Positions 1-12,297 of a stretch of DNA of 64,000 nucleotides are shown here, in pieces. Under the pieces are notes generated by a model. It was not told the origin of the DNA. It saw nothing but the letters and a program-made list of their open reading frames with translations, and ran no database searches. Position numbers and translations under genes: made by a program. Position 1 is the stretch's first letter. Every line of letters begins with the position of its first letter. Origin of the DNA: Muraenolepis orangiensis (Eukaryota > Chordata > Actinopteri > Gadiformes > Muraenolepididae); NCBI GenBank assembly GCA_027704905.1, contig CM051002.1:3265086-3329085 (forward strand). Reading direction: 5' to 3'.

Positions 1-38
<38 letters not shown>

Positions 39-56
39 CACACAAACACACACACA
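1..56. repeat. (CA)n microsatellite at window edge
   Basis: Nearly pure CA dinucleotides with a few interruptions. The tract is cut by the window edge, so its full length is unknown. Confidence 0.95.
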
Positions 57-393
57 GGCGCACAGACACAGACAGAAGGATGCATCAGATTGAAGCGTAC
101 AGTAGATTCAATTACGTCCGATGACAGATGGTGTCTCAAATTCAGAGGCATGGAATCTCGCAGATCGGAGGCTTTAGTTTGGTAATAACCCTGATATCCA
201 GAGACCTGACAGGAGCAACAGAAACATTAAGACTGGTTGGGAGTTGTGTGTGGGTCAGGGGGGGAGGTGGGGGGTGGGGGACCACGAGGGGTCCTATGAC
301 TCAGCGTTTTCATTCAGGAAACTTTTCCATTTGCAGGATTATCCGGAATATTGGGAGGAAGGTACACAGCTGACCTCGTGCCGTGACTGAGTG
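57..393. other. unassigned sequence with a G-rich run
   Basis: No gene or recognised repeat is seen. Positions 256-285 hold several closely spaced runs of G and are a possible G-quadruplex on the plus strand. Confidence 0.5.
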
Positions 394-460
394 CCCCCCC
401 CCCCCCCTCCCTGCATCCCCCCCCCCCTCCTCCCTCCCTCCTCGCCTCTCTTTTCTCTCC
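394..460. repeat. poly-C and C/T-rich low-complexity tract
   Basis: Two runs of C (about 394-407 and 417-427) are followed by CCT-rich sequence. Such runs are often mis-sized in assemblies. Confidence 0.85.
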
Positions 461-744
461 CCTTTGTCTCATCGACTCATCGGCTCTCCATCCCGTCTCC
501 TACCCACATATTCCACCATGCTAATCGGGATTTGATTGCCCCGATACGCATTTGCCCACTTGCTGTTGCTGGGTGAATGCCAACATGCAGGGATTATAAA
601 GGATTGACGCAGACTAACAGGGGAGCTTGTTAATGAATAACTAACGATGTGATTAATTAATGGTTATAACGCCACGTAGTCGTGTGCATTGACTTGATTG
701 TTGTATTATATCTCGCTCGTGCCTTCCCTCCAATACTGGATATA
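461..744. other. unassigned sequence
   Basis: AT-rich, non-repetitive-looking sequence. I see no gene, RNA or transposon end. Confidence 0.4.
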
Positions 745-950
745 AAAGAACATGTCCATCAGTCACATTATTGTTCTTCTTTATTGTTATTTTCACTGTG
801 TACAATATTTTTATATTTGATAGTATAGTGATTTAGAAAATGTACACTGCGGGAGTGAATGGGCAGTAAGCATTCCATTGTGCTTTAGACAAAAGCATCT
901 GCTAAATGACTGTAATGTAATGTAATGTAATGTAATGTAATGTAATGTAT
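745..950 (+). mobile_element. L2-type LINE 3' UTR joined to a (TGTAA)n tail
   Basis: From about 745 this matches the LINE 3' UTR also present at 13,777, 22,461 and 7,150, with the shared block ATACTGCGGGAGGGAATG in variant form. Instead of the usual TTGTATC tail it runs into AAAAGCATCTGCTAAATGAC and then (TGTAA)n at 911-949. That ending is the 3' hairpin and tail of UnaL2-type L2 LINEs and their partner SINEs. The junction of two 3'-end types is unusual. Confidence 0.75.
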
Positions 951-1316
951 TAGCGGCATAACAACAAGGCAAAGAGAAAGTAGGCTGTTTCAAAGTACCA
1001 GTCTGTAGATCGAGGGTCTCTGTGATTGGTGGAGCCATGAATGAAGTGTTCTATGGAACACGGCTACAGCGATCCAGCCACTGAGTGCAGCGATACTTAC
1101 TATTAAACAACGACCTACAAGATGGCGGTCAGCAGGCCCACGGCAGCCCGGAGTTTATGCTAATAACAGACTCACTAACACTTAGTTAAACTGACCTTCC
1201 TGTCTGGACATTATTTACAATGCTCTCTCTGTGTATCTCTCGCCCCCTAGCTATCTCTCACTCTATACTCTCTGCCTCCACTCCCCCCCCCCCTCCACAA
1301 AACCACCACCCACCCC

Positions 1317-1318
<2 letters not shown>
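951..1318. other. unassigned sequence
   Basis: No recognised gene. From about 1,270 it becomes C-rich and leads into the microsatellite block. Confidence 0.4.
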
Positions 1319-2675
<1,357 letters not shown>

Positions 2676-2739
2676 ATGCTGCTACCACTTAATACGGTGC
2701 TGCACTACTGTCACTATAAAATGCTTTTGGCAGCCTCCG

Positions 2740-2783
<44 letters not shown>

Positions 2784-2850
2784 TGTATATATCATCCATC
2801 AGCCACTTTATTGTTATTATTTTATTTTATAGTTTTGTTATAGCATAGGG
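2676..2850 (+). mobile_element. L2-type LINE 3' UTR fragment with (AT)n inside
   Basis: The series GCTGCACTACTGTCACTATA followed by the ATCATCCATCAGYCACTTTATTG block matches the 3' UTR at 28,540-28,660. An (AT)n tract at about 2,743-2,782 interrupts it. No coding part is present. Confidence 0.7.
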
Positions 2851-2994
2851 TTGTTTATAGTGTATGGTTCATAATATATAGTATAGCATATTAGCCTATA
2901 TTATATAGTATATAGTGTTGTTCATAGTATAATATTGTATATTATAGTATGGCCTAGTATAGTATGGTGTAGTATAGTACAGTATTGTTGTAAG
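2851..2994. repeat. degenerate TATAG-rich tandem sequence
   Basis: Loose repeats of TATAG/GTATA. They may have expanded from the GTATAGTGTTTTAGAAAA part of the LINE 3' UTR seen elsewhere in the window. Confidence 0.55.
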
Positions 2995-4470
2995 AATTCC
3001 ATTGTACTAAGTCACATCCTGTTGATAGCTGTTTAGCTTTTGCGGTTATACAAATGGATAAATGATGGGTAATAAAAGGCAGACATATTGCGTTATATAA
3101 AGAGGAGTGTATTTATTTAAACTATGGGCATCATGATTTCATAAATGTTTGGACCCTTTCAAAAAACTAGCAGGAAGCAGTGCTGAATGAATGTGCTTCT
3201 CAGTGCTTTCTGGGATTTTACAACGTCTGAAGACAAGACCGCTGATGTGCACAAGGCCTCTTTATTTAGATGGACCGTACTGTACGGAGTCCTTATGAAA
3301 TAACTAAAAGTAAGACTCCATCAATACCAAAAGAAAGATGCTTTTATGCCTTCCCTATTCACGGAGCCCCAGTATTATGTGTCATTCTGCAGTTTTTATG
3401 TGCAGCACCACGTGCATTGAAAGGCACTCCACAAATGAACTAACTTTACATCAATATTAAGTAAATATTCTGTAAATAAACATCAAATATTGGCACTGTG
3501 AACAAAATCACAAATTAAGAAAAATTAGGAGAGCAGTCATTTACCAATGACTAACTATAACACACGGCCCCATACATGTTATATCATTAAAAGGAGATAG
3601 AAATTCCAGCCCACAAAATCCATCTTTGGGTGGTACCAAAGCCCAGTCAAATGGGCCTTGTGGTGGGTCTGTAGCACCAGGTGCAGGTACGCAGGAGGCT
3701 GCTGACCCACCACCTCCGCTTCTCCAGGCTCAGGTCAGGGGGGGGGGGGGGGGGGACGTGACACGCCTGGTTAGCTCCGTCTCTCTAATAGAGTGCCTTA
3801 TTACCCCGAAGCACGGGTGATCCTGATCAAAAACAGTGCAGTCGATCAATGAAACAGCTGAATGAGTAGACAAATGAGTCTATTCCAATGTGGGCGCTGA
3901 CGCCAACCACTAAATGCAAACATGACAAGAGCACGGGCGCTTTCATTACCGTGCACATTGGATATCGGGGGTTTCAGGGGGGGGTGCGAGGAAGTAAAGT
4001 GAGTAAAGCTTTTTTTAAATGCGGTGCAGCAGCATCGATACACCGATACTGATCGCAGAGGTCTAAACGTCACGTATTGACGGACATGAGTGCCGGCATC
4101 GCAGAGCAGTAATTCTCTGTGGTCGGCAGTGATTTTACATTAAGGATTCAGGTAGAGCCATGGTCTCCCGCCACAGGCCTCCGATATCTCCTTACAGGGG
4201 GGTGGGAGGACAGGGCTTCTACCCGCCATGTGTGGTGTGGCCACCCAGATGCCGGCTGGGATTTCTCCTGGCTTCAAACTCTCTGGGGGTCTTCTGCGGC
4301 TTGGCTTCTAGTGGGACGAAACCGCGAGTGCTTTATGATGAAGTTGCCATGAAGGCTTCATTAAAGTTGATTGCAACTGGAGGGGCGCATAAAAGCTTCA
4401 TTACAACGGTGGACCCCACAATGGAAAGCTGTTGAGGAGCCTCAAACCAAGACCATAGTCAAGCAATAAG
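2995..4470. other. unassigned sequence with poly-G at 3,738-3,754
   Basis: No confident gene. A G-run lies at about 3,738-3,754. Positions 4,100-4,435 are more GC-rich and keep short overlapping frames open (91 codons at 4,160-4,435), but I recognise no domain and there is no splice or codon-use support. Confidence 0.4.
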
Positions 4471-4492
4471 CAGTGTGTGTGTGTGTGTGTGT
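4471..4492. repeat. short (GT)n microsatellite
   Basis: Eleven GT dinucleotides. Confidence 0.9.
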
Positions 4493-4716
4493 GCAGAACA
4501 AAATAACTGGCCAGTACAGAGGAAAAATAACCCAACAATCGGTGGATTTGAAAGCACACTAGTTAACCGATTGTTTTGGTAAACAGGTGTGGGGTGGTAA
4601 ACGGGTTTCCGATCTGCCATGTAAATGTCAAAACCCAAGTTACGTAACCCGGGAGAGCGAACGCACGTTAAAATACTTACGTAACTAACATACATACTAA
4701 CATACATTAACAGGCT

Positions 4717-5039
4717 AGTCAAGGCTCAAGTCAAGTCAAGATAAAAATAGAATAAAAATAGAATAGAATAAAGTAAAAAAATTAAAATAAAAATGCAATT
4801 TATAAAATGCAATATATCGGCGCAGAAAAAGAGCAATATGTATATATAAATCAATGTAATAAAATATACATTGTTATATGCTATACACCCTTGTTCAGCA
4901 GCCTGATGGTCTGACTGTGGAAGCTATCTCGGAGTCTATTTGTACGGCACTTGATACTGCGGTATCGCCTGCCTGACGGTAAAAGTGAATACAGTTCGTG
5001 GCTGGGGTGGGCAATGTATTTTATGATGCGTATGATGCG
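4717..5039 (-). mobile_element. 5'-truncated L2-clade LINE, 3' end
   Basis: On the minus strand the end of the reverse transcriptase ORF reads IIKYIAHPSHELYSLLPSGR, then the conserved LRDSFHSQTIRLLNKGV end. An AT-rich 3' UTR (4,740-4,870) and a CTTGACTTGA-like tail at about 4,717-4,740 follow. It is the same family as the plus-strand copy ending near 52,975, whose UTR it matches in inverted form. Only about 320 bp survive. It lies head to head with the next L2 copy. Confidence 0.85.
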
Positions 5040-5054
5040 AATGCATCCCGGCCA

Positions 5055-6960
5055 GGTCTGTTCGCTCATTTCCGAACCGCAAACCATGGATGAATGCTGA
5101 CATACAGAACAAACTTAAGGAACGTACGGCTTTCACAACAGGCAACTCCGATCTCTACAAGAAGGCCAAGTACGAACTCAGAAAAGCCATCAAGAAGGGT
5201 AAATTGTATTACAAAAACTAATTGGAATTACAGTTCGGGGGCTCTGACACCAGACGTATGTGGCAAGGTCTGAGGGTCCTCTCCAACTACAAGGGGAACT
5301 CAGGGGCAGTCACCAACAATGACCCTACCCTACCAGACAAGCTAAACATGTTTTTGCTCGCTTTGAAAGGGACCATGAGCCGACCAACAACTTGAACATC
5401 AGCCCAGAGGACTACGTTCTACAACTGTCTGAGTCCGAGGTCCACAGAATCTTCAGGAGGGTGAAGGCAGGGAAGGCAGCCAGTCCAGACGGAGTTCCAT
5501 CCCCCGTCTTCAAGACCTGCGCTGACCAGCCCCCACCAGTCCTGTATTCACCGACATCTACAATACATTACTGCAACAGTCGTCCCAGCGTGCTTCAAAC
5601 AACGGCACAACAACCATTGTGCCGTAACCCAAAAAGACCAAGGTAACATGCCTCAATGATTATCGTCCAGTGGCTTTAACACCCATAGCCATGAAGTGCC
5701 TGGAGAAACGTGTCATGTTACATATAAACTTGTCCATCCCTTAGTCCCTAGACCCACTCCAGTTTGCATACAGACCAAACAGGTCTGTAGATGATGCCAT
5801 TTCCCTGGCACTACACATGCCCCTGCAGCACCTAGACAGGAGGGACACCTACGTCAGACTGTTGTTCACTGACTACAGCTCGGCGTTCATCAAGATTCAA
5901 GATTCAAGAGACTTTATTTATCCCGAGGGAAATTAAGGTGCAACAGTTGAAACAGGGGGAATAAATGCACGCAAAAATATACAATACCTAAAACTAATAA
6001 CAACAAACTAAACTAAACTAAACTGGTATAAACAAAATATAACAAAATGAAATCTGAATGAAATCTAAATGTATAGACAGATGAATTGTACACCATCATT
6101 GAACACCATCGTTGGTCCTGAAACTGAGGGACCTAGGTCTGGGTGCCCCCATCTGTAACTGGATTATGGACTTCCTGACGGGCAGGCCTCAAGTGGTGAA
6201 GAGTGTGAACAAAATCTCATCCACTCTGGTCCTCAACACCGGAGCACCCCGGCTGTACTCACTGCCATGCACATCAATAATCGGATTATCAAGTTTGCAG
6301 ACACCACGGTCATCGGCTTGATAAGCGAGGGCGATGAAACGGAGTACAGAGATGAGGTAATCCGGCTGATGCGATGGTGTGAGGACAACAGCCTCGCACT
6401 GAATGTCAGCAAGACCAAGGAGCTCATCGTGGACTTCAAGAGCCACCGAGGCACCCACTCCACCATCAGCCTGGACGGGACACTGGTGAAAGTCATCAGC
6501 TGCTTCCATTTCCTGGGACTTACAGATTTCCGATGACCTGGCGTGGACACGCAACACAGAGGTCATGCTGAAGAAGACACACCAGCGCTCTATGCTCTGC
6601 GGTGCCTCAGAAAAAGCGGTAAAGGCCAGAGGTGGCTAGTGAACTTCTACCGTGGCACCGTAGAGAGCGTCCTGACGAGTGGGGTCACTGTGTGGTACGG
6701 CAACACCACTGCACGGAAAGCCATCCAGAGGGTCGTGAGGACAGCAGAGAAGATGATAGGGTGTCACTTCCATGCATTGAGGAGATCTGTAGGACCAGAT
6801 GTCGGAAGAAGGCCATGTCCATCATAAAGTACTGCAACCACCCTGGGCACCATCTTTTCTCCCCCCTACCGTCTGGTCACCGGTTGCGCAGCATCCATAC
6901 AAGTACTAGCAGGTTTAAGGATAGTTTTTATCCACAGGCAGTGCGCCTACTGAACTGCTA
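5055..6960 (+). pseudogene. broken LINE reverse transcriptase (copy A)
   Basis: This would copy LINE RNA into DNA at a nicked target. Recognisable parts in order: the linker after the endonuclease (about 5,055-5,380), the RT start RRVKAGKAASPDGVPSPVFK (about 5,452-5,511), FTDYSSAF with the first catalytic Asp (about 5,868-5,890), LRDLGLGAPICNWIMDFLTG (about 6,124-6,183), the catalytic box at about 6,290, and the C-terminal SRFKDSFYPQAVRLLN (about 6,910-6,954). The box reads FADTTVIG, while copy B at 45,840 reads FADDTTVIG, so a whole Asp codon is lost. Stops, frameshifts and the nested insertion make it inactive. Confidence 0.9.
5889..6092 (-). mobile_element. LINE 3'-end fragment nested inside L2 copy A
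   Basis: The segment starts with (GATTCAA) repeats then ACTTTATTTATCCCGAGGGA and matches the 3' UTR of the minus-strand LINE at 54,887-55,095 almost base for base. Homology stops near GATGAATTG. Copy B shows the uninterrupted order GGCGTTCAACACCATCGTT; here the two halves of that phrase flank the insert. Confidence 0.85.
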
Positions 6961-7284
6961 GGAGTGCTGCCACTTTCACTTTCATAACATAGTCAATAAT
7001 ACTTTGCTGGACTTTCTGGACTCATCACAGTTACTGCACTGTACTGCACTGTATTCACGATGCTGCTGCACTACTGGCACTTTAAATGTTTTTGAAACAT
7101 TTTTGTAAAAAAACAACATGTACATATTATTTAAGTCACTTTGCTGCTCTTTGTTTTGTTTATTTTATTGTATATATGTGTGTTCTCAAGATTTATACTG
7201 CGGGAGGGAATGGGGAGTAAGCGTTCCGATGTACTTGTTACAAATGGCAAATAAAAATATTGTATCTTGTATCTTGTATCTTAC

Positions 7285-7566
7285 GTAGGGGCAGTAGTAG
7301 CTCAGTCTGTTGGGACTTGGCTTTGCTTGGAAACTTGGGCGGTACAGAGTGAGAACTGGTTCTTGGAGAAAGGTGCCAGTTCGCCCTCCTGGGCACTGCC
7401 AAAGTGCCCTTGAGTAAGGCACCGGACCCCTTCACTGCTCCCTGGTGCGCTGAACATAAATTAGCTTCCCACTGCTCCTAATACTAGGATGGGTTAAATG
7501 CAGAGAAACTAATTTCACTCTGTGTGTACATGTATGTGACCAATAAAGACGATTTAATCCTCCAGG
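7285..7566 (+). mobile_element. tRNA-derived SINE, copy 1
   Basis: A tRNA-like head with a pol III A-box (TAGCTCAGTCTG), a conserved body (GAGTAAGGCACCGGACCCC) and a 3' end GACCAATAAAGACGATTTAA. The minus-strand copies at 59,496 and 63,061 share head, body and end. The B-box region is deleted here (compare GGTTCAAGTCCC in copy 2). It sits directly behind the tail of L2 copy A. Confidence 0.85.
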
Positions 7567-8005
7567 TTTAGATTTAGTTTTAGATTACGATCTTCAGCAT
7601 ATTCAATTTGGCAAATCAACACAAGGATTTATAATATGGATGTATTGCCCAGCCTTATGTCTGACATATGCGTTGTGTGGAAAAGAGGGGCAATCGATGC
7701 AACTCCTTAAGTGGCTGTTTTAAACCTAGTATCAAACTTTTGAGTTTTCTCAAACCCAGCCCACACTTGTCATTCGTTGGTGAGGAACCCCCAAAACCCC
7801 ACAAGAAGAAGACCTGCCAAACCAAACCAAACCGCAGGGGTTGGGTGGGAACGTTGTTAGTGAACTGGGCGAGGAGCTAAAGAGCATGCACAGTGTGTTT
7901 TGTTCTGGTCCGCGCTGACCACCGCCAGAGGACCTGGTACCTTGCATGGCTGCGGCAAGGCTCTGAAGCTGCTCCCAGCAAATGGGAGATCAAACACGTC
8001 ATTAC
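7567..8005. other. unassigned sequence
   Basis: No gene or repeat end recognised. The short open frames here have no family match that I know. Confidence 0.4.
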
Positions 8006-8047
8006 AGTGTGTGTGTGCGTGTGTGTGCTTGTGCTTGTGCATGTGCA

Positions 8048-8079
<32 letters not shown>

Positions 8080-8345
8080 CTTGCGCTTCTTTGTGTGTGT
8101 GGTGGTGTGTGTGTGTGTGGGGGTGTGTGTGTGTGTGTGTGTGCGTGCTCCTGCTTGGGTGAGGGTTTGTTTTACTTTTGTTGTCTTTCCAAGGGCTGTT
8201 CAGGGAATTCTATATAAGACAACAACATCCTCACAGACACCGAGACAAAGACACACACACACATGGACACCTAACACACACACACACACACACATGGACA
8301 GACACACAAACACACAAAGACACATGCACGCACATGCACACACAC
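8006..8345. repeat. (GT)n then (CA)n microsatellites
   Basis: GT-rich tract at about 8,006-8,152 with CTTGTGCTTGTGC interruptions. After about 95 bp of other sequence, a CA-rich tract runs from about 8,249 to 8,345. The two could pair as an imperfect foldback. Confidence 0.9.
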
Positions 8346-8500
8346 AGAATTGAGAGAGTAAATGATGAGACAGTAGCTCTGGGTTGCTCCCCGTGCTAGT
8401 GGAGTTAGCGCTGGGAATCCTTTACCCACTGCTTTGTTGGTCACCTGCAGTTGATCCTGCTGATGGTAACAAGCTGTTGGAGAGGTAGGCAAGATACATG

Positions 8501-9095
8501 ACTGACAGACAGACAGGAAGGAAGAGAGAGACAGACAGACTGACAGACAGACAGACAGGAAGAGATAGACGTACAGACCGACAGACAGACAAGAAGGAAG
8601 AGAGAGACGGACAGACTAACAGACAGATACGAAGCGATAGACGGATAGACAGACAGGAAGAGATAGACAGACAAATTGACAGACAGACAGGAAGGAAGAG
8701 AGAAACTGACAGACTGAGAGACAGACACTAATTGATAGATGGACAGACTGGCAGACAGAAAGAAAGAGAAAAATGGACAGGCTGACAGACAGACAGGAAG
8801 GAAGAGCGAGATAGACAGACTTACAGACAGACAGAAAGTGATAGAGAGAGACGGACAGACTGACAGACAGACAGGAAGAAATAGACAGACAGGCTGACTG
8901 ACAGACAGGAAGGAAAAGAGCAAATGACAGACTGACAGACAGACACGAAGCAATAGATGGTCCGACTGACAGACAGACAGGAAGAGAGAGACAGGCAGAC
9001 GGGAAGAGAGACACATACGGACATGCGGGTAGACAGCTAGTGAGCCAGTCAGATAGACAGCGAGAGACGGACATCTACCTCGATACAGAGACAGG
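8501..9095. repeat. AGAC/GGAA degenerate satellite
   Basis: About 600 bp built from GACA, GGAA and GATA tetramers. Two longer words alternate: GACAGACAGACAGGAAGGAA and GACAGACAGGAAGAGATAG, which suggests a higher-order unit of about 75-105 bp. On the minus strand it keeps 150-190 codons open as low-complexity Leu/Ser/Val/Cys sequence; this is not a gene. Confidence 0.9.
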
Positions 9096-9726
9096 TGGTA
9101 GCCTAAATAAGGGCCCCATTGTAAAGGCGGGCGAGGGAGGCTGATCTCTATAATCGGTCCTCTTGATTCAGTCCTCCTCGGGCGAGCTGCACCACCTCCA
9201 TCCCCTCAGGAGGAGGAGGAGGGGAAATGGGATCCTTTAAAGCGGCTCTCTCTCCCTTCCACGTGTCATCGCTCAACTTCCCAGCTTGTACTCTCCCGGG
9301 TATAGAATTTGCTCCGAGGGACACTCTGTCTCTCAGGGGGCATCCACGCCTATTAATTATTATTATAATAATTATTATATAATTATTATTACTAAGAACA
9401 GGCGGCATCTCAGCACGCTGCTTCACGTGGCTGCGGTGGACACCCCTCCAAACAGCCCAGGGACACCCCCCTCCCTCCTCTGCTGAAACCCTGGAAGACA
9501 GAGGGGTAGTATGGATGGTATACGCAAGATAACACAGCCATAGCTGGTGCTAGTAGGGGTGCACAGGGCCCCTTGACGGAAGGATGTATTTTACACCCAT
9601 CTACATTTGTGCCCGCTGTCCACCACGGCTGAAACTCCAGACGGTTCATGACTATGAATTAGTGAAATGAGATGTTTACTGCAGACATAAAAACACCAAC
9701 TTACACAGATGCACACACACACACCA
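9096..9726. other. unassigned sequence with an ATT tract
   Basis: ATT/AAT repeats at about 9,349-9,390 include an imperfect palindrome. Otherwise I see no gene and no transposon end. Confidence 0.4.
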
Positions 9727-10020
9727 ACGCATTCTCATGAACCGGTTAATAGGATTCCCTACAAAAAACAGTGCACTTTTTTTCGTAGGAAATCATACAT
9801 ACAGCATCAGTGCGCATGCGCGTCCCACTGCAGCGAGAACAAAAAGCAACATGGCCAACTTTCCGTGTACTCTCAGTGGAAAATACAAAAAAATCATATA
9901 GTTGGCCATTTAAATAGGTTTTGATAACATTTGTAGCGAGAAATGGGCCATTAATTGTCACAATCGTCCTTCAGTGAATTTATAAGATCTTTAGTTTCAT
10001 AGTTATTACGAATATTTCAG
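9727..10020 (+). repeat. ~290-bp repeat R, direct copy 1
   Basis: Starts at GCATTCTCATGAAC, has AACAGTGCACTTTTTTTCGTA near the tip and ends in TTATTACGAATATTTCAG. It is the inverted partner of 12,000-12,297. No reading frame of note. The family is not recognised; it could be a terminal repeat of a 2.57-kb element or an independent foldback element. Confidence 0.7.
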
Positions 10021-10082
10021 AGCCATCAGTGCGCATGCGCACACTCCAGCTATATATAAGTGCATTTGCGCAAGCACCTGCA

Positions 10083-10380
10083 GCAACGCATTCTCATGAC
10101 AAAACAGCACTTTCTTTGGCAGGAATCGTACATACGTTTGTTTACGCCTCTTTCAGTCGGCGAACAGAGCAGCTGAAATCATGTCTAAAATAACACTTAT
10201 ACATGTATGTTTTTATGACATTTTTTCTCACGATACAAACACATGTTAAGGTTTCTCTAAAATACGGTTTGATAACACTTCTAGTGAGAAATATGCACTT
10301 TAGTTTAAACATATTTGTTCAATGAATGTATACAATCTTTAGTTTGTAGAAGATTCTGCAACATTTATATTCATTGCTAT
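10083..10380 (+). repeat. ~290-bp repeat R, direct copy 2
   Basis: Begins CAACGCATTCTCATGACAAA and shares AGTGAGAAAT, TTCAATGAATGTATACAATC and TTTAGTTTGTAG with copy 1, but is more diverged and has an internal difference around 10,140-10,250. Confidence 0.65.
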
Positions 10381-10412
10381 GTTGACACACAAACGTGCGT
10401 TTGTGTCGTGCA

Positions 10413-10428
10413 CCCCCCCCCCCCCCCC
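10413..10428. repeat. poly-C run
   Basis: Uninterrupted C homopolymer beside CAACTGAGG. Confidence 0.9.
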
Positions 10429-10429
10429 T

Positions 10430-11999
10430 CAACTGAGGTACTGTAGACCTGTTCTCCACAGTACTATTTACTGACATCTGGCACTCCTAAAAAAAAGTTT
10501 GGGGACCACTGGTTTAAGTCATCTGTTCTCCTTTTATTCTGTTAAATACTTTGTTTTGATCAATTATTGAATTCCTATTATTTACATGTTTAGGTTTAGA
10601 TTTCATCTAGGTTGGGATTTTAGTGCCCTCTGCAGGCTGGTTGAGACATGATAATAATAAGTTTAATTGGAAAATATGTATGTTAAACAATAAAATCGAG
10701 TCTAAACCGGTCCAAATTGAAAAGTATGAGGCAAACATCAATATCTTGCACACATTTGGCTACTTCATACCCCTTAAAACATGTTTGACTGATTTTATCC
10801 AGCTTGGCCCTAAAAGGCTCAGAAAAAGTACACCTGCTTTGCTTGGAGCAAGATGAAAATGAAACTTAGTCGTAGGGCAATCATGAAGACATCATTGGAA
10901 AGGTCTTGATCTAGAGAGTAAGATATGTCAGTATGAAAGGTGTGCACCCCCTGCTCCTCAGTGCCCTTTGAACCTGGAACCTGTGCCACCTTTGAAGCCA
11001 AAAAACGTGCTACAGCCATGGGATAAACAATTTTGGAAAGCTACTGACCTCAACTACCATAAGCAAGGGCAACACAATTGGGGGCATCACTCAGCAGGGT
11101 CACAACCTGTAAAAAACATGATTTCACCCTCTTACAAATAAGAGTGATCAAATCTGACCACCCCAGGGTGTTTCCCGGCCAGTAAACCCTATACTAAGAT
11201 GGCAAGATTCCTGGTCACAAAACGTGTGACACAGCACGCTGCAAATTGTAGTTCTTTGCACATGTCTGGGTCTCGTCCCTTGATCTATTTGTGTTAATAA
11301 TGTGGTTTATTTATATCTTTCAACATATAATATGGTTTCCGAACGAGACGGTGCAGCTCAGTGCAGCTGCAATCCGATGGATTAGTAATACACGTAAAAA
11401 TAAATGTGTTGGACGTACAAGGTGTGGACGCAAAAGCACGGATGCAGACACAGTGATAAAGTACAAAAAGAGTCTTTACTTCAGCCTTGGGGCACAAAAA
11501 TAAGATACAGCAGTGTAAGCAAAAACACAGGAGCAACAGATCCAAAAAATACATACTCTACACTGAAACGTACCTAACAATAACTAGAAAAATACTTACT
11601 AACTACTTAACCTGATCTTACCTTACTATAACTGTGAACATGGACTATGAATATAACTAACTCTATGAGGATATGCGAAAAACGCTGGAGAGCTCGGCAT
11701 AACACACAAGACAATCTGGCAACAAGACAGTGAATGACTGGACTTATTTATACCAACAGACATTACCTGGTGCAAACAAAAATGACATCACCAGCAATCA
11801 CAGGGGCGGGAAACAGACAAAGGGAGGAAGTCCGCGACAGACTATCAAAATAAAACCCTGGAACTAAACTAAACATAAAACATGAATAAAACTGAAAACT
11901 TGACAAACATTCAGCACAGTTGGCGACGCACAACAATATAATGAAATAATAAACGTAACAGAACAATAAGGCGGCAGTGATATCAGGGTCCATTGCAAC
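10430..11999. other. sequence between repeat R copies
   Basis: About 1.6 kb with no recognised gene. Positions 11,400-11,995 have the look of a dispersed fish repeat (ACGCAAAAGCACGGATGCAG, then ACAGTGATAAAGTAC, CTTTACTTCAGCC), resembling in layout the 20,095-20,220 segment. I cannot classify it. Confidence 0.4.
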
Positions 12000-12297
12000 G
12001 ATAGAAACCTGAACAAATCTTCGTAATAACTCAAAAACTTAAGATTGTATAAATTCACTGAACAAAGCGTGTGAGAGTAAAACACACATTTCTCGCAAGA
12101 AATGTTATCAAAACATATTATAATGCCGAAACTATCTATCCATCTATTACATTTTCCACCGAGAATACAAGAAAACGTGACTGTGCTTGACATTATAGCT
12201 GCAGAAGTTACACCGGGTTGATACGTAGGATTTCCTACGAAACAAAGTGCACTGCTTTTTCGTAAGGAATCCTACGTATCGTTTATGAGAACAGCCT
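12000..12297 (-). repeat. ~290-bp repeat R, inverted copy
   Basis: Reverse complement of the 9,727-10,020 repeat, including TTTTGATAACATTT, GCGAGAAATG and TTCAGTGAATTTATA. Its tip is a near-perfect hairpin with arms at 12,220-12,241 and 12,259-12,280 (20 of 22 pairs) and a 17-base loop that itself contains AGTGCACT. Confidence 0.75.

Larger units (their letters stand above)
5040..7283 (+). mobile_element. L2-clade LINE copy A, decayed
   Basis: A non-LTR retrotransposon copy that starts within the ORF after the endonuclease and runs through the reverse transcriptase to the 3' UTR (6,962-7,254) and a (TTGTATC)n tail at 7,255-7,283. It is collinear with copy B at 44,160-46,330. A fragment of a different LINE is inserted at about 5,889-6,092. 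The left end abuts an opposite-strand LINE; no clear target duplication is visible. Confidence 0.9.

Noticed and set aside
4160..4435. 91-codon GC-rich frame
   Set aside because: No motif recognised, and overlapping frames on the same strand are equally open.
8441..9016. 191-codon and overlapping 152-codon minus-strand frames
   Set aside because: Leu/Ser/Val/Cys low complexity from the AGAC satellite.
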